DNA from: Pollenia angustigena
Lineage: Eukaryota > Arthropoda > Insecta > Diptera > Polleniidae
Assembly (NCBI GenBank): GCA_930367215.1
Contig: OV884060.1
Coordinates: forward strand, 211,361,253 to 211,425,252
Direction of reading: 5' to 3'
DNA length: 64,000 nt
The notes under the pieces were generated by a model that did not search any database, was not told the origin of the DNA, and saw only the letters and a program-made list of their open reading frames with translations. Made by a program: the position numbers and the translations under genes. This document shows, one piece after another, positions 63,561 to 64,000 of this stretch; position 1 is the stretch's first letter; each line of letters begins with the position of its first letter.

Positions 63561-64000
63561 TTAATAGGCTTGGTCCTTGTGCCAATAAGAACCTATGACC
63601 CAAATTTTATCAAATTATCTCCAAAATTGCGACCTGTACTTTGCGCACAAAGTTACATGGACAGCCAGCCAGCCGGATGGACATCGTTAGTTCCACTCAG
63701 AAAGTGATTCTGAGTAGATCGGTATACTTTAAGGTGGGGGTAGGGCCACTATTTTAAGGCGTTACACACATCAGCACAAATGCATAATACCCTCTCTACT
63801 ATTGTGGTGTGGGTATAAAAACGAATGAAAAAGCAAAACGTAAAGACAGTACATGCATCTGTGTACTCGTTTTTTTTCCCCTCGTCCCTCTCGCCTATAA
63901 AGTACCAATATTGTCAATAAGACATGAGCCGTATGAACTCAGACTTATCAGTTGTTAAATTGAAAGTTAAATTGCCAAACAAATGAAAAGGTGAAATTGA

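Larger units (their letters stand above)
61131..63817. mobile_element. Hairpin-ended dispersed element with tandem repeats (family 2)
   Basis: It starts CAAGTAAGAAAGTATCGTCG with hairpin GTCGG/CCGAC, then GATACCCTACACCACAGTG. It ends ATGCATAATACCCTCTCTAC and TTGTGGTGTGGGTATAAA, so TACCCTACACCA pairs with TGGTGTGGGTA across the element. Tandem units lie at 63194-63560. Inserted into the TTA-flanked element; itself the target of a hAT-like element and another inverted-repeat unit. Confidence 0.7.
60994..63944. mobile_element. TTA-flanked element (Harbinger-like) hosting a nest
   Basis: Perfect 30-bp TIRs start GTCTGAGTTCATACGGCTCA, with TTA at 60991-60993 and 63945-63947. The original element was only about 260 bp (60994-61130 and 63818-63944); everything between is later insertions. 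Confidence 0.87.

Noticed and set aside
63323..63598. 91-residue frame with repeated CPYKYGSIYVLNFIKIGL
   Set aside because: Repeat-unit translation within the tandem array of the dispersed element, not a conserved protein.

Overview
This window looks like intergenic or intronic DNA from a repeat-rich, strongly AT-biased insect genome. A higher fly (Diptera, probably calyptrate) is my best guess. The evidence is DD41D mariner relics, Jockey/CR1-like and RNase H-bearing LINE relics, a BEL/Pao relic, dipteran-style TATACCC and hairpin-ended dispersed repeats, and A/CAA-rich exon-like sequence with GT/AG splice signals. The species is inferred, not proven. There is no bacterial gene organisation, no rRNA, no functional tRNA gene, no CRISPR array and no intact long ORF. 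Almost every coding-like stretch is the decayed remnant of a transposable element.

Layout. 0-3 kb: AT-rich sequence, a LINE relic and a tRNA-like module. 3-6.7 kb: a long-TIR element with a hairpin-ended, tandem-repeat-bearing element inside it, which in turn holds a 653-bp foldback and a MITE. 6.8-9.2 kb: a mariner relic split by a MITE, then more inverted-repeat elements. 10-12.5 kb: a SINE, then a 2.1-kb TIR element carrying a broken DUF7869-like transposase candidate and a second SINE. 13.9-17.3 kb: a 115-127 bp tandem array with a 5'-truncated LINE inserted in it. 18-22 kb: a minisatellite, an RNase H-bearing LINE relic and palindromic MITEs. 22-23.4 kb: a TA-flanked MITE with a tRNA-like module, and another MITE. 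24-36.4 kb: candidate host 5' exons on the plus strand (ending 24588; 29902-30038; 36063-36392 with a possible start codon), separated by BEL, SINE, mariner, hAT-like and foldback elements. 37-42.5 kb: a minus-strand LINE interrupted by at least three DNA elements, and a hAT-like element with 8-bp target duplications. 43-48 kb: foldbacks and a hAT-like element holding three further repeats. 48.4-50.2 kb: an internally deleted relative of the 10.5-kb transposon, with a LINE in it. 50.6-55 kb: a pogo-like element, then a 2.65-kb hAT-like element carrying three others. 56-58.6 kb: tandem repeats. 60-64 kb: a nest four insertions deep.

How the parts relate. Most elements are non-autonomous. TIRs, exact target duplications (8 bp for hAT-like, TAA/TTA for Harbinger-like, TA for mariner/pogo-like, 4 bp for the DUF7869-like pair) and nesting order let the insertion history be read directly. 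The transposase-like genes present (four DD41D mariner relics, one DUF7869-like relic) are all broken by stops, shifts or deletions. If a host gene is here, it is a large-intron gene whose 5' end lies in the middle of the window on the plus strand.
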